In this document: piece by piece, positions 18,311 to 27,630 of the stretch
Numbering within the stretch: position 1 is the stretch's first letter
How the letters are laid out: each line of letters starts with the position of its first letter
From: Candidatus Avimuribaculum pullicola
GTDB taxonomy: Bacteria > Bacteroidota > Bacteroidia > Bacteroidales > Muribaculaceae
Assembly (NCBI GenBank): GCA_018716295.1
Contig: DVKC01000032.1
Span: 83,713-147,712, forward strand
DNA: 64,000 nt
Reading direction: 5' to 3'
Translations under genes and position numbers: made by a program
The notes under the pieces: model-generated
Told to the model about the DNA's origin: nothing
What the model saw: only the letters and a program-made list of their open reading frames with translations
Databases searched by the model: none

Positions 18311-20062
18311 ATGGTAAACATATTTGGCAAAATAGGGGCACTCGACGCATTGGCCGACAAGCCAACTGCGCAATTCAGCACCCGCTCAATGCAAGTGCAA
18401 TTTTGGGGCAGGATATACAACTACGACACATTGCAACAATCTCCCGAAACAGCCAATCCGGCCGAAATAGTACATGCAATGTTTGCCATCAACGGCATCG
18501 AGGCTTTGGGCCGGATTGATGGCAGTTTCATCGTAATCATTACATCACCCGAACATACAATCATAGCCCGCGACCGACACGGCACATACGCGCAAATATA
18601 TTATACAGACTCGCACTATGCCACATCACTGCACCGCTTGTGCAGCATGGAAAAGGGGCTTAAACCATCGGGCGGCGCACTTGCCACATTCCTTGCTACA
18701 GGCGTTATTCCCACTCCACACACAGCATTTGAAAATGCTAGCAAGTTGGAGGCTGGCCATGCACTCATCATCGGCCGCAAGGTGCCTGTGCAAGTTATTG
18801 CATTGGACAATTACGGCAAACGCCCCGACATGCCCACCAACGAACAAGAGGCAGTCGAATTATACCGCCACCTGCACACCGAGGCAATTAAAAGGCGCAT
18901 AGGTCGCAACCCGCAAGTGGTGGGAATGCTGCTAAGCGGCGGATATGATTCAGGTTCCAACCTGGCAGCCCTGCGGCAATGCTATGACGGCGAAATTCGC
19001 ACATATTCAATCGGGTTTCGTGGCGATACATGGACTGAATTGCCATTGGCAAGGATAATGTCGCAACACTTCGGCACACATCATGCCGAGTATGAAATCA
19101 CAGGCGAAGAAATCACGCAATTGCCAAGCATCGTGCGCGCCCTTGGCGACCCATTTGTCGAAGGCGGGCTGATGGTCAATTATGCCGCCATGCGGCTGAC
19201 AGCCAACGACAAACTGCCAGTAATACTTGGCGGTGACGGCAGCGACCAATACTTCGGTACAGCTTGCCGTGAACTGGCACTGCGCTACATGGCAGCACGC
19301 TGCGGCATCTTGCCCTTGTTGAAGTGCGGAAAATCGCTGCTTGGAATGATTGGGGCAAGCGACAGCTCAATGTTGTTCAAGCCCTACTTCCGCTTGCTAT
19401 CGATATGCAACGCCCTCAATGGCGACCTGTTTGGCTTCACCAATCACGCCACAAGGCAATTAATGCCCCGATGCCATGTAAAATACCGAGCTGCTGTCAA
19501 GGCCGACAATTCGTCGTGGACAAGGCTTTACCAATTGCACCGCAAAGCGGTTGACATCGAGAAAACCATCGACCAGGTTATACTTTTCAAAGCCTCACGA
19601 TTGGCCGACATGATGGGCAACACTATGGCATTCCCGTTCACCGACCTGCAATTGCGCCTGCTGCTCGACCAACTACCCATGCAATTGCTGTGCAACACTA
19701 CGAGCGTCAAGAACATGGCAAAAGGAAATTTCTCGGCAAAATACCTGCTCAAAGCTTGTTACCGTCCATTGCTGCCGCCCGAAATCACATCAAAGAAGAA
19801 GCAAGGAGGTTTTGCTCCCATGCCTATTTTCTTTGCCGACACATTGCGCCGCCGCCGGCTCGCCGACTTCATCTTATCGTCGTCGTGCTGCTCCGAGTTG
19901 CTCCACCGCCACCATCTGGAAGCGTTCCTGCGGCACTATGACAACATCAGCAACAACTCTTGGTTCTGGTTCAGGCAAAACCAGGCTATAAAATACTTCA
20001 ACCTGCTCACATTGGCTATATGGTGGGAAGAATATGTGAAAAACAAGGAAGTAGCACTATAA
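18311..20062 (+). CDS. Asparagine synthase-like protein without glutaminase cysteine
   Basis: The 583-residue protein has the two-domain architecture of AsnB. The N-terminal class II amidotransferase fold is recognisable (ARDRHGTYAQIYY), but the start MVNIFGKIG aligns with the usual MCGIFG and lacks the catalytic Cys2. The C-terminal domain keeps the ATP pyrophosphatase loop LLSGGYDSGSN near residue 207 and LGGDGSDQYFG near 305. An activated-carboxylate amidation or ligation using free ammonia or another amine is therefore plausible. A TTG at 18293 would extend it six codons but overlaps the previous gene; ATG 18311 is preferred. It sits between glycosyltransferase genes, suggesting modification of a sugar acid; that is inference. 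Confidence 0.82.
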   Translation: MVNIFGKIGALDALADKPTAQFSTRSMQVQFWGRIYNYDTLQQSPETANPAEIVHAMFAINGIEALGRIDGSFIVIITSPEHTIIARDRHGTYAQIYYTDSHYATSLHRLCSMEKGLKPSGGALATFLATGVIPTPHTAFENASKLEAGHALIIGRKVPVQVIALDNYGKRPDMPTNEQEAVELYRHLHTEAIKRRIGRNPQVVGMLLSGGYDSGSNLAALRQCYDGEIRTYSIGFRGDTWTELPLARIMSQHFGTHHAEYEITGEEITQLPSIVRALGDPFVEGGLMVNYAAMRLTANDKLPVILGGDGSDQYFGTACRELALRYMAARCGILPLLKCGKSLLGMIGASDSSMLFKPYFRLLSICNALNGDLFGFTNHATRQLMPRCHVKYRAAVKADNSSWTRLYQLHRKAVDIEKTIDQVILFKASRLADMMGNTMAFPFTDLQLRLLLDQLPMQLLCNTTSVKNMAKGNFSAKYLLKACYRPLLPPEITSKKKQGGFAPMPIFFADTLRRRRLADFILSSSCCSELLHRHHLEAFLRHYDNISNNSWFWFRQNQAIKYFNLLTLAIWWEEYVKNKEVAL

Positions 20063-20066
20063 CGTC

Positions 20067-21074
20067 ATGGGAAAGGTTTCAATCATCATACCAGTTTACA
20101 ACGTCGAGCATTACATCACGCAGTGCTTGCAATCGGTACTCGGGCAATCCTATAGCGACATCGAGGTAATATTGGTCGATGACTGCTCGCCCGACCGCTC
20201 TATCGAGGTCGCACTTGACTTCATCTCATCACACCCGCGCAAAGACGTTGTGCGCATCTTGCACCAGGAGCGCAACCAAGGACAATCATACGCCCGCAAT
20301 ACCGGCATCAAAGCTGCCACGGGCGACTACGTTTACTTTCTCGACAGCGACGACTATATCGCCCCCGACACCATCGCACTGCTTGTCGATGCAATGGAGC
20401 ACAATGACATCGACCTCGCCATCAGCGGCTTTGACGTCGTCGGCGACAACCGTTTCCCACGATTCAGGCTTCCATTTGGCTCTATACTAAAAGGCGATGA
20501 AATAATCAACTCGCTATATCGCGAAGAGTGGCACGTGATGCCTTGGAACAAACTGCTGCGCTTAGACTTCATAAAAAAGAATAACCTATATTTCGAGTCG
20601 GGCATTATTCACGAAGACGACCTTTGGACATTTATCCTCGCCACCAAAATACGCTCAATGATGGCAATCGAGGGTGCAACATATTTCTATGTCGTACATG
20701 ATGAAGCAACTACAGGCCGCGTAACGATGCGCCACTTCAATTGCCGCATAAAAGTAATAGAACTTATAGCACAATACCTCACTGCAAACCCCGAGTTGCA
20801 GACGACTGCCGTGTTGTCGCTTTTTGAACGCTTCAAAATGTTATACATGCGCAATATCCACAACAAGATGCACAACAGCCAGTGCGACCGCAAATTGTAT
20901 GACGTAATACGCAACAACCGCATAGTCCGTGGCGATATAAAACTTTATCCCACCGAACATTTTCTATCGCTCGGCTACAAGTTGCCACGCCGCTTGGGCT
21001 ATTGGCACTACCTCGGCACAATAATGGCAATATACAAAATGATGATGCTCAAACTAAAACTCGGGATAGCATGA
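20067..21074 (+). CDS. Family 2 glycosyltransferase
   Basis: The 335-residue protein starts directly with the GT-A fold: VSIIIPVYNVEHYI, then VILVDDCSPDRS, RNQGQSYARNTGI and the DxD-like FLDSDDYI near residue 93. A later segment with HEDDLWTF provides the probable catalytic acidic residues. No strong membrane helix is present, although the C-terminus is basic and hydrophobic. It starts 5 bases after the AsnB-like gene and overlaps the next gene by four bases. It is closely related to that next protein (shared PDxSxxV and NQGQSxARNxGI segments), suggesting a tandem duplication. Confidence 0.88.
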   Translation: MGKVSIIIPVYNVEHYITQCLQSVLGQSYSDIEVILVDDCSPDRSIEVALDFISSHPRKDVVRILHQERNQGQSYARNTGIKAATGDYVYFLDSDDYIAPDTIALLVDAMEHNDIDLAISGFDVVGDNRFPRFRLPFGSILKGDEIINSLYREEWHVMPWNKLLRLDFIKKNNLYFESGIIHEDDLWTFILATKIRSMMAIEGATYFYVVHDEATTGRVTMRHFNCRIKVIELIAQYLTANPELQTTAVLSLFERFKMLYMRNIHNKMHNSQCDRKLYDVIRNNRIVRGDIKLYPTEHFLSLGYKLPRRLGYWHYLGTIMAIYKMMMLKLKLGIA

Positions 21075-22078
21075 AAGTGTCAATCATAATACCGGTATAT
21101 GGTGCGGAACAGTACATTGCCACGTGCGTCACTTCGGTTCTCAACCAGTCATACCCCGACATTGAAATGATATTGGTTGATGACTGTTCGCCCGACAATT
21201 CGATGCAGGTAACGCAAAAAGTCATCGACCGCCACCCACGCAGGGGCTGTGTGAAAATGCTGTCGCACGAACGCAACCAAGGACAATCGTGCGCCCGCAA
21301 CAATGGCATCGAAGCAGCCACTGGCGACTACATATACCTCCTCGACAGCGACGACTTCTTGCCCGCTGATGCAATACAATTGCTGGTGCAGCAGTCGGCC
21401 AACGGACAAGCCGATTTAGTACTGGGAAATTATGAAACTCGTGGTGATAAGCGACCATTTAACGAACTGCTGAAATTACATACAGGCATATTGAAAAGCA
21501 ACAAAGCGATATTAAAATCGTTCTATCACGGACAATGGTATGTGATGGCTTGCAATATGCTCATAAAGCGCAGTTTCATACAAAACCACAACCTGCGTTT
21601 CTATCCAGGCATCCTGCATGAAGACGAATTGTGGAACTTCCAGCTTGCCACACTTGCCAGCACAATGGGCATAGTCAACGACACCACCTACTATTATGTG
21701 CTGCACAAGGGTGCAATAACTTCATCGATCACGCAGCGGCACTTCGACGGGCTGCTTGAAGTAGTTGCACAAATGCACCGCCACATTACCGCCAACCCGC
21801 AACTGATGCATAACAAATATGCCATGTCGATTTTTGAAAAAAAGAAATTCCGTTTTTTACAAAAAATCTACAAGCGGTCGGACAATGCAGCATACGTCAG
21901 TCATGCATTCATGCACATAAAGAGGCTATATTTCAAGCACACACCGCTATGCTTGCCACAACGCATCGTTACTGTTTGCTACCAGTTGCCCGGCAAGGCT
22001 GGCTACAAGCTTTACCGCGCTTTTGAATGGTTTTATTACAAATGGCTTAGGCTCAAATTCCACCTCGGTTATGCCTGA
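21071..22078 (+). CDS. Family 2 glycosyltransferase, paralogue of the preceding gene
   Basis: The 335-residue protein opens with MKVSIIIPVYGAEQYIATC and carries VDDCSPDNS, ERNQGQSCARNNGI, LLDSDDF and LHEDELWNF, matching the previous enzyme residue by residue in these blocks and in total length. The start at 21071 (ATGA overlap with the previous stop) is chosen because the longer frame from 21002 has no glycosyltransferase content. The two are probably duplicated enzymes that diverged in donor or acceptor. Translational coupling implies a shared pathway product. Confidence 0.88.
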   Translation: MKVSIIIPVYGAEQYIATCVTSVLNQSYPDIEMILVDDCSPDNSMQVTQKVIDRHPRRGCVKMLSHERNQGQSCARNNGIEAATGDYIYLLDSDDFLPADAIQLLVQQSANGQADLVLGNYETRGDKRPFNELLKLHTGILKSNKAILKSFYHGQWYVMACNMLIKRSFIQNHNLRFYPGILHEDELWNFQLATLASTMGIVNDTTYYYVLHKGAITSSITQRHFDGLLEVVAQMHRHITANPQLMHNKYAMSIFEKKKFRFLQKIYKRSDNAAYVSHAFMHIKRLYFKHTPLCLPQRIVTVCYQLPGKAGYKLYRAFEWFYYKWLRLKFHLGYA

Positions 22079-23048
22079 AATTTCTATCATCGTGTGTGCC
22101 TACAATGCAGGGAAATACATTGCCCGATGTTTCGACAGCATATTGGCACAAACCTACAGCGACTTCGAAGTCATCGTCGTTGACGATTGCAGCCACGACG
22201 ACACACTTGCCGTGGCTCGACAGTATGCCCAGTCCGACAAGCGCATCACCGTGCTACACAACGACCTCAACCGTGGCATTAGTTATTCGCGCCAACAAGC
22301 CGTCGATGCCGCACAAGGCCGCTACATCATACACGCCGATGCCGACGACTACATCGACCACGACATGCTTGAATGTATGCACGGCACGGCAAGGAAAGAA
22401 AATGCCGATGTGGTGATTTGCGACTACGACGAAGAATGCGACGGGCAGCACACACTACGCCGACAGCAACCCACATCGCTCAAGCCGAGGCAAATCGTCA
22501 TAGACCTGCTCACGGGAAAGATACATGGCAGTTGCTGCAACAAGTTAATAGCCCGCCACCTATACACAGCACCTGGCATAAAATTCCCTGCGGGTATCAA
22601 TTGCTGTGAAGACCTCTACGTGTGCCTGTGCATATTTGCACGCAACCCAGTTGTCGCCTACCTGCCTCGGGCGTTTTACCACTACGTCAGGTCGTCAACG
22701 TCTATAACTTCCCAACTCACACTCAGCAATCTGGAACAAGATGCCAAGCTGCGCGACATGGTTATCGACCACTTCAATCACGACAGCGAGCTGCAAGAAA
22801 TTGCCACCCGCGAAATGTCGAAATATGTGGCGTTCCGTGCTTTCCACTCACGGCGACTGACATCGCGGCAATTCCGTCAAGCCTACCGCCAATACGCCCG
22901 CTATTTCCTTGACCGCCACAATTCCATGTTCCCCTTCAATTGGTTCTTCTACCTTGCATGCACAGGCTGGTACCGCACCAGCCTCACCCTCTACGACATA
23001 TATATATGGCTATGGAAAACCAAGCAACGCCTCCTGCACCGCAAATAA
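22071..23048 (+). CDS. Family 2 glycosyltransferase
   Basis: The 325-residue protein contains the GT-A landmarks ISIIVCAYNAGKYIARCFDSI, VVDDCSHDDT, NRGISYSRQQAVDAAQGRY and HADADDYID. It is more distant from the two preceding enzymes but of the same family. The ATG at 22071 overlaps the previous gene by eight bases. It is the last gene of the cluster. Downstream lie nearly 500 bases of repeats before efp, with no obvious T-tract terminator immediately after the stop codon. Confidence 0.87.
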   Translation: MPEISIIVCAYNAGKYIARCFDSILAQTYSDFEVIVVDDCSHDDTLAVARQYAQSDKRITVLHNDLNRGISYSRQQAVDAAQGRYIIHADADDYIDHDMLECMHGTARKENADVVICDYDEECDGQHTLRRQQPTSLKPRQIVIDLLTGKIHGSCCNKLIARHLYTAPGIKFPAGINCCEDLYVCLCIFARNPVVAYLPRAFYHYVRSSTSITSQLTLSNLEQDAKLRDMVIDHFNHDSELQEIATREMSKYVAFRAFHSRRLTSRQFRQAYRQYARYFLDRHNSMFPFNWFFYLACTGWYRTSLTLYDIYIWLWKTKQRLLHRK

Positions 23049-23165
23049 ACGCACAGTGCACAACACCGCACAAACAATCAACACAGAAACCATTCGCCAA
23101 GAAACAATACCATATAATTTTCAGCGAACAACAATAAAGTCTGTATCCCCCATCGCCATTAGAAC

Positions 23166-23326
23166 AAGCCCCAGAGGGGCTGCACCATGCTTAACCAGCT
23201 GGTGGAGTGAGCAATAGCGAACATAACCTGCGGAAAAACTGATATATACACTAAGCGGCTTCGGAGATGCCGCACTTCGTATTCACCTGCGTGTTAAACA
23301 TAGTGAAGCCTCCCCGAGGCTTCATG
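23166..23326. repeat. Nested-palindrome intergenic repeat (copy B)
   Basis: The order is a small hairpin AGCCCCAGAGGGGCT, a GGTGGAGTGAGCAATAGCGA block, AACCTGCGG, then CGGCTTCGGAGATGCCGCAC, and finally a degraded right side with CCTGCGTGTTAAACAT and the hairpin GAAGCCTCCCCGAGGCTTC. The inner right arm present in copies C, D and E is missing here. No coding sequence is credible in this gap. Confidence 0.75.
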
Positions 23327-23359
23327 ATGACTTTACTGTGTAGAAATTATTACTACACA

Positions 23360-23496
23360 AATGCGAAAATTGTGCAAGCACATTTTTTGACATACACTCG
23401 GCTTGCACTACTTTTGATAAGATAGGCTGCGCCTCGGCAAATGCGAAAATTGTGCAAGCACATTTTTGCATTTGCGCTCGGCTTGCACTATCTTTG
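23360..23496 (+). promoter_or_regulatory. Tandem promoter-bearing palindromic repeats upstream of efp
   Basis: Two copies (about 23360-23414 and 23415-23496) share the core AAATGCGAAAATTGTGCAAG and a right arm CTCGGCTTGCAC. The second has TTTG at 23465-23468, then 20 bases, then TATCTTTG at 23489-23496, a near-ideal Bacteroidota promoter with transcription expected about 30 bases before the efp ATG. The first copy also keeps a -7 match, TACTTTTG at about 23409. Confidence 0.75.
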
Positions 23497-23538
23497 CACC
23501 TGCAAAACCAAGATTTCACTATTACATCAAAATATAAT

Positions 23539-24102
23539 ATGATTAACGCTCAAGACATTAAGAACGGAACTTGCATCCGTATGGACGGCAGATTGTATTT
23601 CTGCGTCGAATTTTTGCATGTTAAACCCGGGAAAGGCAACACTTTCATGCGCACAAAGTTGAAAGACGTGGTTGACGGCCGCGTGCTCGAACGCCGCTTC
23701 AACATCGGCGAAAAACTCGAAGATGTGCGTGTTGAACGCCGCCCATACCAATACCTCTACCAAGAAGGTGGCGATGATATTTTCATGAACAACGAAACAT
23801 TCGAACAAATTCCTATCGCAAAGGATCTCGTTACTGGCAGCGACTTCATGAAAGAGGGCGACACCGTGGAAGTGGTTTCTGATGCTTCGACCGATACCGT
23901 GCTTTATGCCGAAATGCCTGTAAAGACTGTTCTCAAGGTTACTTACACCGAGCCAGGTCTGAAAGGCGACACTGCTACAAACACTCTCAAACCTGCAACT
24001 GTCGAAACTGGTGCTACGGTTAAAGTTCCTTTGTTCATCAACGAGGGCGAACTTATCGAAGTTGACACCCGCGACGGTTCATACGTTGGCCGCGTGAAGT
24101 AA
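23539..24102 (+). CDS. efp: Translation elongation factor P
   Basis: The 187-residue protein has the three-domain EF-P layout. The N-terminal KOW-like domain contains [15 protein letters not shown], where the lysine in PGKG is the site that is post-translationally modified in many bacteria. The C-terminal OB domain carries the EF-P signature region ([20 protein letters not shown]) and ends [15 protein letters not shown] relieves ribosome stalling at polyproline stretches; the Pro-rich lipoprotein at 52.8 kb would be a natural client. The ATG at 23539 is used because the frame upstream is repeat and promoter sequence. Confidence 0.95.
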   Translation: MINAQDIKNGTCIRMDGRLYFCVEFLHVKPGKGNTFMRTKLKDVVDGRVLERRFNIGEKLEDVRVERRPYQYLYQEGGDDIFMNNETFEQIPIAKDLVTGSDFMKEGDTVEVVSDASTDTVLYAEMPVKTVLKVTYTEPGLKGDTATNTLKPATVETGATVKVPLFINEGELIEVDTRDGSYVGRVK

Positions 24103-24132
24103 TTTCCAATACACGCATATATAAAAAAATTT

Positions 24133-24167
24133 GGAGCACCACCCCTACGGGTGATGCTCCTATTTTT
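24133..24167. terminator. Bidirectional intrinsic terminator between efp and EF-G paralogue
   Basis: A 12-bp stem with one mismatch (GGAGCACCACCC/GGGTGATGCTCC, loop CTAC) at 24133-24160 is followed by TATTTTTGT and preceded by an A-run. It can terminate both convergent genes. Confidence 0.85.
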
Positions 24168-24189
24168 GTAGGTATATACCGTAATCGCA

Positions 24190-26349
24190 TCAATCTTCAT
24201 CGGCATTGCTGGCTTCGTATGCCTTGAGCAACTTGTCTTGAACATCGCCAGGTACAAGTTCGTAAGAAGCAAACTTCATCGTGAACGACGAGCGGCCGCC
24301 AGTTATCGAACTCAGTGCTGTTGAGTAAGACGACATCTCTTTCAAAGGCACTTTTGCCGAGATTTTCTCAAATCCCTTGTCGCTGCTCATGCCCATGATT
24401 ATGGCACGGCGTGATTGCAAGTCGCTCATCACATCGCCCATCTTGTCGGCTGGAACAAGCACATCAACGTCATACACCGGCTCAAGAATCTTAGGATTGG
24501 CATTCCTGAAAGCTTCGCTGAAAGCATGGCGGGCTGCAAGACGGAACGAGATTTCGTTGGAATCAACCGGGTGCATCTTACCGTCATACACGCACACTTG
24601 CACATCGCGGGCATACGACCCGGTGAGCGGGCCTTGCTCCATGCGATCCATGATGCCTTTCACGATTGCCGGAATGAAACGTGCATCGATAGCACCACCT
24701 ACGATACAGTTATGTATCACAAGCTTGCCGCCCCATTCAAGTGGTATTTCCTGGGTATCTTTCACGTTCATCTTGTATTCTTGGTTGCCGAAACGGTAAG
24801 TTTCGGGTTTAGGCATACCCTCTACGTATGGCTCGATGATAAGGTGTACCTCGCCAAACTGTCCTGCACCACCCGATTGCTTCTTGTGGCGGTAATCGGC
24901 ACGTGCTGCTTTAGTGATAGTTTCACGGTATGGTATGCGCGGTTCCGAGAATGTGACATTGAGCTTGTCGTTGTTCTCAATGCGCCACTTCAACGTGCGC
25001 AAGTGGAACTCACCTTGTCCCGACACGATGGTTTGCTTCAACTCTTTGGATTGAACCACTACCCACGTTGGGTCTTCCTCGTGCATACGGGTAAGTATTT
25101 CGCTCAACTTCTCGGCATCAGCTTCATTTTCAGGCTTGATGGCACGAGAGAACTTCGGATCGGGATAACGAATGAAGTCATAGCGGCTTTCAAAACCTTT
25201 TTCGTTCAATGTGTTGCCAGTCTTGACATCTTTCATCTTCACAGTTGCGCCTATGTCGCCAGCTTTCAATTCATCTACCGGGGTTCTCAATTGACCGCAA
25301 GTGCAGAAAATCTGGGCCAGACGCTCCTTGCTACCCTTATCGATATTCACAAGGTCAGCACCAGCCTTGAGCGTACCCGACATAACCTTGAAATACGAAA
25401 CCTCGCCAATGTGCGGCTCTACCGTAGTCTTGAATACAAACAGGCTGACAGGGCCGTTCGAGTCGGGCTTAACCTCGTTCATTTCGGCATCGACAGGCAC
25501 AGGCATGTCTTCAACAAATGGCACTACGTTGCCCAGGAATTCCATCATGCGGCGCACACCCATGTCTTTCAAAGCACTCACGCAGAACACAGGATAGATG
25601 CTGCGGTCAACAAGCCCCTTGCGGATACCTGCGCGCATCTCGTCCTCGGTCAACGTTCCGTTTTCAAAATATTTGTCCATGAGTGTTTCGTCGTTTTCGG
25701 CCGCAGCCTCTACCAACACTTGCTGCATCTCTTTGGCCTTTTCCATATATTCGGCGGGGACTTCGCTAATTGTTGGCACGCCACCGTCGGGTCCCCATGA
25801 ATACTTCTTCATGAGCAACACGTCAATCATGGAGTTAAAATTAGGCCCGCACTCTATCGGGAATTGGATTGGAACTACGCGCGATCCAAACACTTCACGC
25901 AATTGGTGCATAACATTGTCATAGTCGCATTTTTCCCCATCGAGTTGGTTAATAGCGAATATAACAGGTTTTTTCTCTTGTTCGGTTACGCGGAATATAT
26001 TTTGAGTTCCCACTTCAACGCCATACTGTCCGTCAATGACAATAACGGCAGTGTCGGTAACATTCATTGCCGTAATTGCATTGCCGACAAAGTCGTCACT
26101 GCCCGGGCAGTCGATAACGTTAAGCTTCTTATTTAGGAATTCGGCATAAAAAATCGTAGAAAAGACCGAATAACCATATTCCTTCTCTACGGGAAAATAA
26201 TCGCATACCGTATTGCCAGCTTCGACAGTACCGCGACGTTTTATAACTCCACACTCGTAAAGCATTGCTTCGGCGAGTGTGGTTTTTCCCGAGCCCTTGC
26301 TTCCTACAAGGGCAATGTTTTTGATTTCGTTAGTTTCGTAAACTTTCAT
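24190..26349 (-). CDS. EF-G paralogue (EF-G2-like) lacking the catalytic histidine
   Basis: The 719-residue protein spans all five EF-G domains. The G1 loop is GSKGSGKTT, G4 is NQLD instead of NKxD, and G3 reads DCPGSDDF where canonical EF-G has DTPGHVDF. The GTP-hydrolysing histidine is thus a serine. Switch I (EYGYSVFSTI) lacks the usual RGITI. Domain IV is intact (RADYRHKKQSGGAGQFGEVHL). In Bacteroides thetaiotaomicron an EF-G2 paralogue without GTPase activity supports translation under carbon starvation and gut colonisation; this looks like the same type, though equivalence is inference. It lies downstream of dapF on the same strand, separated by 277 bases, and probably has its own promoter. 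Confidence 0.88.
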   Translation of the reverse strand: MKVYETNEIKNIALVGSKGSGKTTLAEAMLYECGVIKRRGTVEAGNTVCDYFPVEKEYGYSVFSTIFYAEFLNKKLNVIDCPGSDDFVGNAITAMNVTDTAVIVIDGQYGVEVGTQNIFRVTEQEKKPVIFAINQLDGEKCDYDNVMHQLREVFGSRVVPIQFPIECGPNFNSMIDVLLMKKYSWGPDGGVPTISEVPAEYMEKAKEMQQVLVEAAAENDETLMDKYFENGTLTEDEMRAGIRKGLVDRSIYPVFCVSALKDMGVRRMMEFLGNVVPFVEDMPVPVDAEMNEVKPDSNGPVSLFVFKTTVEPHIGEVSYFKVMSGTLKAGADLVNIDKGSKERLAQIFCTCGQLRTPVDELKAGDIGATVKMKDVKTGNTLNEKGFESRYDFIRYPDPKFSRAIKPENEADAEKLSEILTRMHEEDPTWVVVQSKELKQTIVSGQGEFHLRTLKWRIENNDKLNVTFSEPRIPYRETITKAARADYRHKKQSGGAGQFGEVHLIIEPYVEGMPKPETYRFGNQEYKMNVKDTQEIPLEWGGKLVIHNCIVGGAIDARFIPAIVKGIMDRMEQGPLTGSYARDVQVCVYDGKMHPVDSNEISFRLAARHAFSEAFRNANPKILEPVYDVDVLVPADKMGDVMSDLQSRRAIIMGMSSDKGFEKISAKVPLKEMSSYSTALSSITGGRSSFTMKFASYELVPGDVQDKLLKAYEASNADED

Positions 26350-26485
26350 GTTATCAGTTTTTAAATTGAAAATTCAAGTTTATGTTTTCAGAAAAGCGGA
26401 CGCAAATTATAAAATTATTTCCTATTTTCCCATTATTTTTTTATGTTACAAAACATAGTCCGTAACCACAGCACCCGCAACACAA

Positions 26486-26527
26486 GTTCTGGCAGCCACC
26501 GCACATCACCGCCGTGGCTGCCAGAAC
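26486..26527. other. Perfect 14-bp stem-loop between dapF and EF-G paralogue
   Basis: GTTCTGGCAGCCAC at 26486-26499 pairs perfectly with GTGGCTGCCAGAAC at 26514-26527 around a 14-base loop. No T tract follows on either strand, so it is not a standard intrinsic terminator. It may be a dapF 3'-end processing or protecting structure, or a protein-binding site. Confidence 0.6.
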
Positions 26528-26626
26528 AGCATAGTTATATAATTATGTATCAGCCTTAATCCAGCCCAAAGTGCTGAGGTTTCAAGAGCTGCACAAATTT
26601 ACCCAAAGGCATATTTCAAACAAGCA

Positions 26627-27439
26627 TCAAAACGTATCATCAGTGTCGATAGTTCCGTCAAATACTTTGACGGCGGGCCCCTCCATCAGAATGTGGCCTG
26701 TACCATTTTCACGGCTTATGCGCAACGTGCCGCCATCCATTACCACGCTGGCAGCATCGCCACACAACCCGGCATAGCTGGCAGCTACAAATGTGGCACA
26801 AGCCCCCGTACCACACGCTTGCGTTATGCCCGAACCGCGTTCCCATACGCGCATTCGCATCTTGCCATCTTCCATGGGCTGCACAAACTCCACATTGACC
26901 CTATCGGGGAACAACGGGTGATGTTCGAGCCGCGGGCCAATCTTTTCCAGTTCAACCTGCGCAATATCGTTGACAAAAATCACAAGGTGCGGGTTGCCCA
27001 TCGACACTGCAATCCCGCTTGGATATACATAACCATCGCCCAGTTCCACAGGGTTGACATATTGCGGACTGTCCATGTCAACAGTGACGCTCTTTACCAC
27101 GCCATTATCGACATTCAGGTACAATTTCTTTATCCCCGACAACGTTTCGAGCGTGACAGCAGTCTTGCTTGTCAATCCATATTCATAAAGGTACTTTCCT
27201 ATGCAACGGCTTGCATTGCCACACATCATGGCTTCCGAACCGTCGGCATTGAAAATGCGCATCGAGAAATCGGCCACTTGCGACTGCCCTATCAGCACCA
27301 GACCATCACTGCCTATACCAGTGTGATATCGGCTCCATCTCACCGACAACTCTTCGGGATTTTCCACTGCATATTTCATAGTGTTGACATATATATAATC
27401 ATTGCCAGCACCATGCATCTTAGTAAATTCAATCTTCAT
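26627..27439 (-). CDS. dapF: Diaminopimelate epimerase
   Basis: The 270-residue protein converts LL- to meso-diaminopimelate for lysine and peptidoglycan synthesis. Both active-site cysteines are in their signature motifs: MMCGNASRC near residue 72 and [11 protein letters not shown] near 210. The N-terminus [18 protein letters not shown] is the family start, and GNPHLVIFV is present. Length is normal. It is divergent from rpsA, with a -7 box (TAACTTTG) just upstream. The EF-G paralogue lies downstream on the same strand but at a distance. Confidence 0.95.
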   Translation of the reverse strand: MKIEFTKMHGAGNDYIYVNTMKYAVENPEELSVRWSRYHTGIGSDGLVLIGQSQVADFSMRIFNADGSEAMMCGNASRCIGKYLYEYGLTSKTAVTLETLSGIKKLYLNVDNGVVKSVTVDMDSPQYVNPVELGDGYVYPSGIAVSMGNPHLVIFVNDIAQVELEKIGPRLEHHPLFPDRVNVEFVQPMEDGKMRMRVWERGSGITQACGTGACATFVAASYAGLCGDAASVVMDGGTLRISRENGTGHILMEGPAVKVFDGTIDTDDTF

Positions 27440-27467
27440 AAAAACAAAAGTTTACCCATTAACACCA

Positions 27468-27475
27468 CAAAGTTA
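27468..27475 (-). promoter_or_regulatory. -7 box for dapF
   Basis: Read on the minus strand, 27475-27468 is TAACTTTG, a full match to TAnnTTTG, 29 bases before the dapF ATG. The -33 region is not convincing. Confidence 0.5.
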
Positions 27476-27538
27476 AACCAATTTGTCGAAATATTCACCT
27501 TTTGCATCATTGCATGGAAAAAAACAGCACACAAAGCA

Positions 27539-27568
27539 TTGAAGAATAGAAAATTCTGCGTAAATTTG
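27539..27568 (+). promoter_or_regulatory. Promoter for rpsA
   Basis: TTG at 27539-27541, a 19-base spacer and TAAATTTG at 27561-27568 form a good Bacteroidota promoter, about 62 bases upstream of the rpsA ATG at 27631. Confidence 0.6.
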
Positions 27569-27630
27569 CAGCCGTGCTGTGGGCGAAGTGTGCCTGCGGC
27601 TTAGAATTAACCTAATTATTAACAATTTAA

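Noticed and set aside
24415..25800. Long plus-strand open frame opposite the EF-G paralogue
   Set aside because: It is a shadow of the strongly coding minus-strand gene; the protein has no domain-like content.
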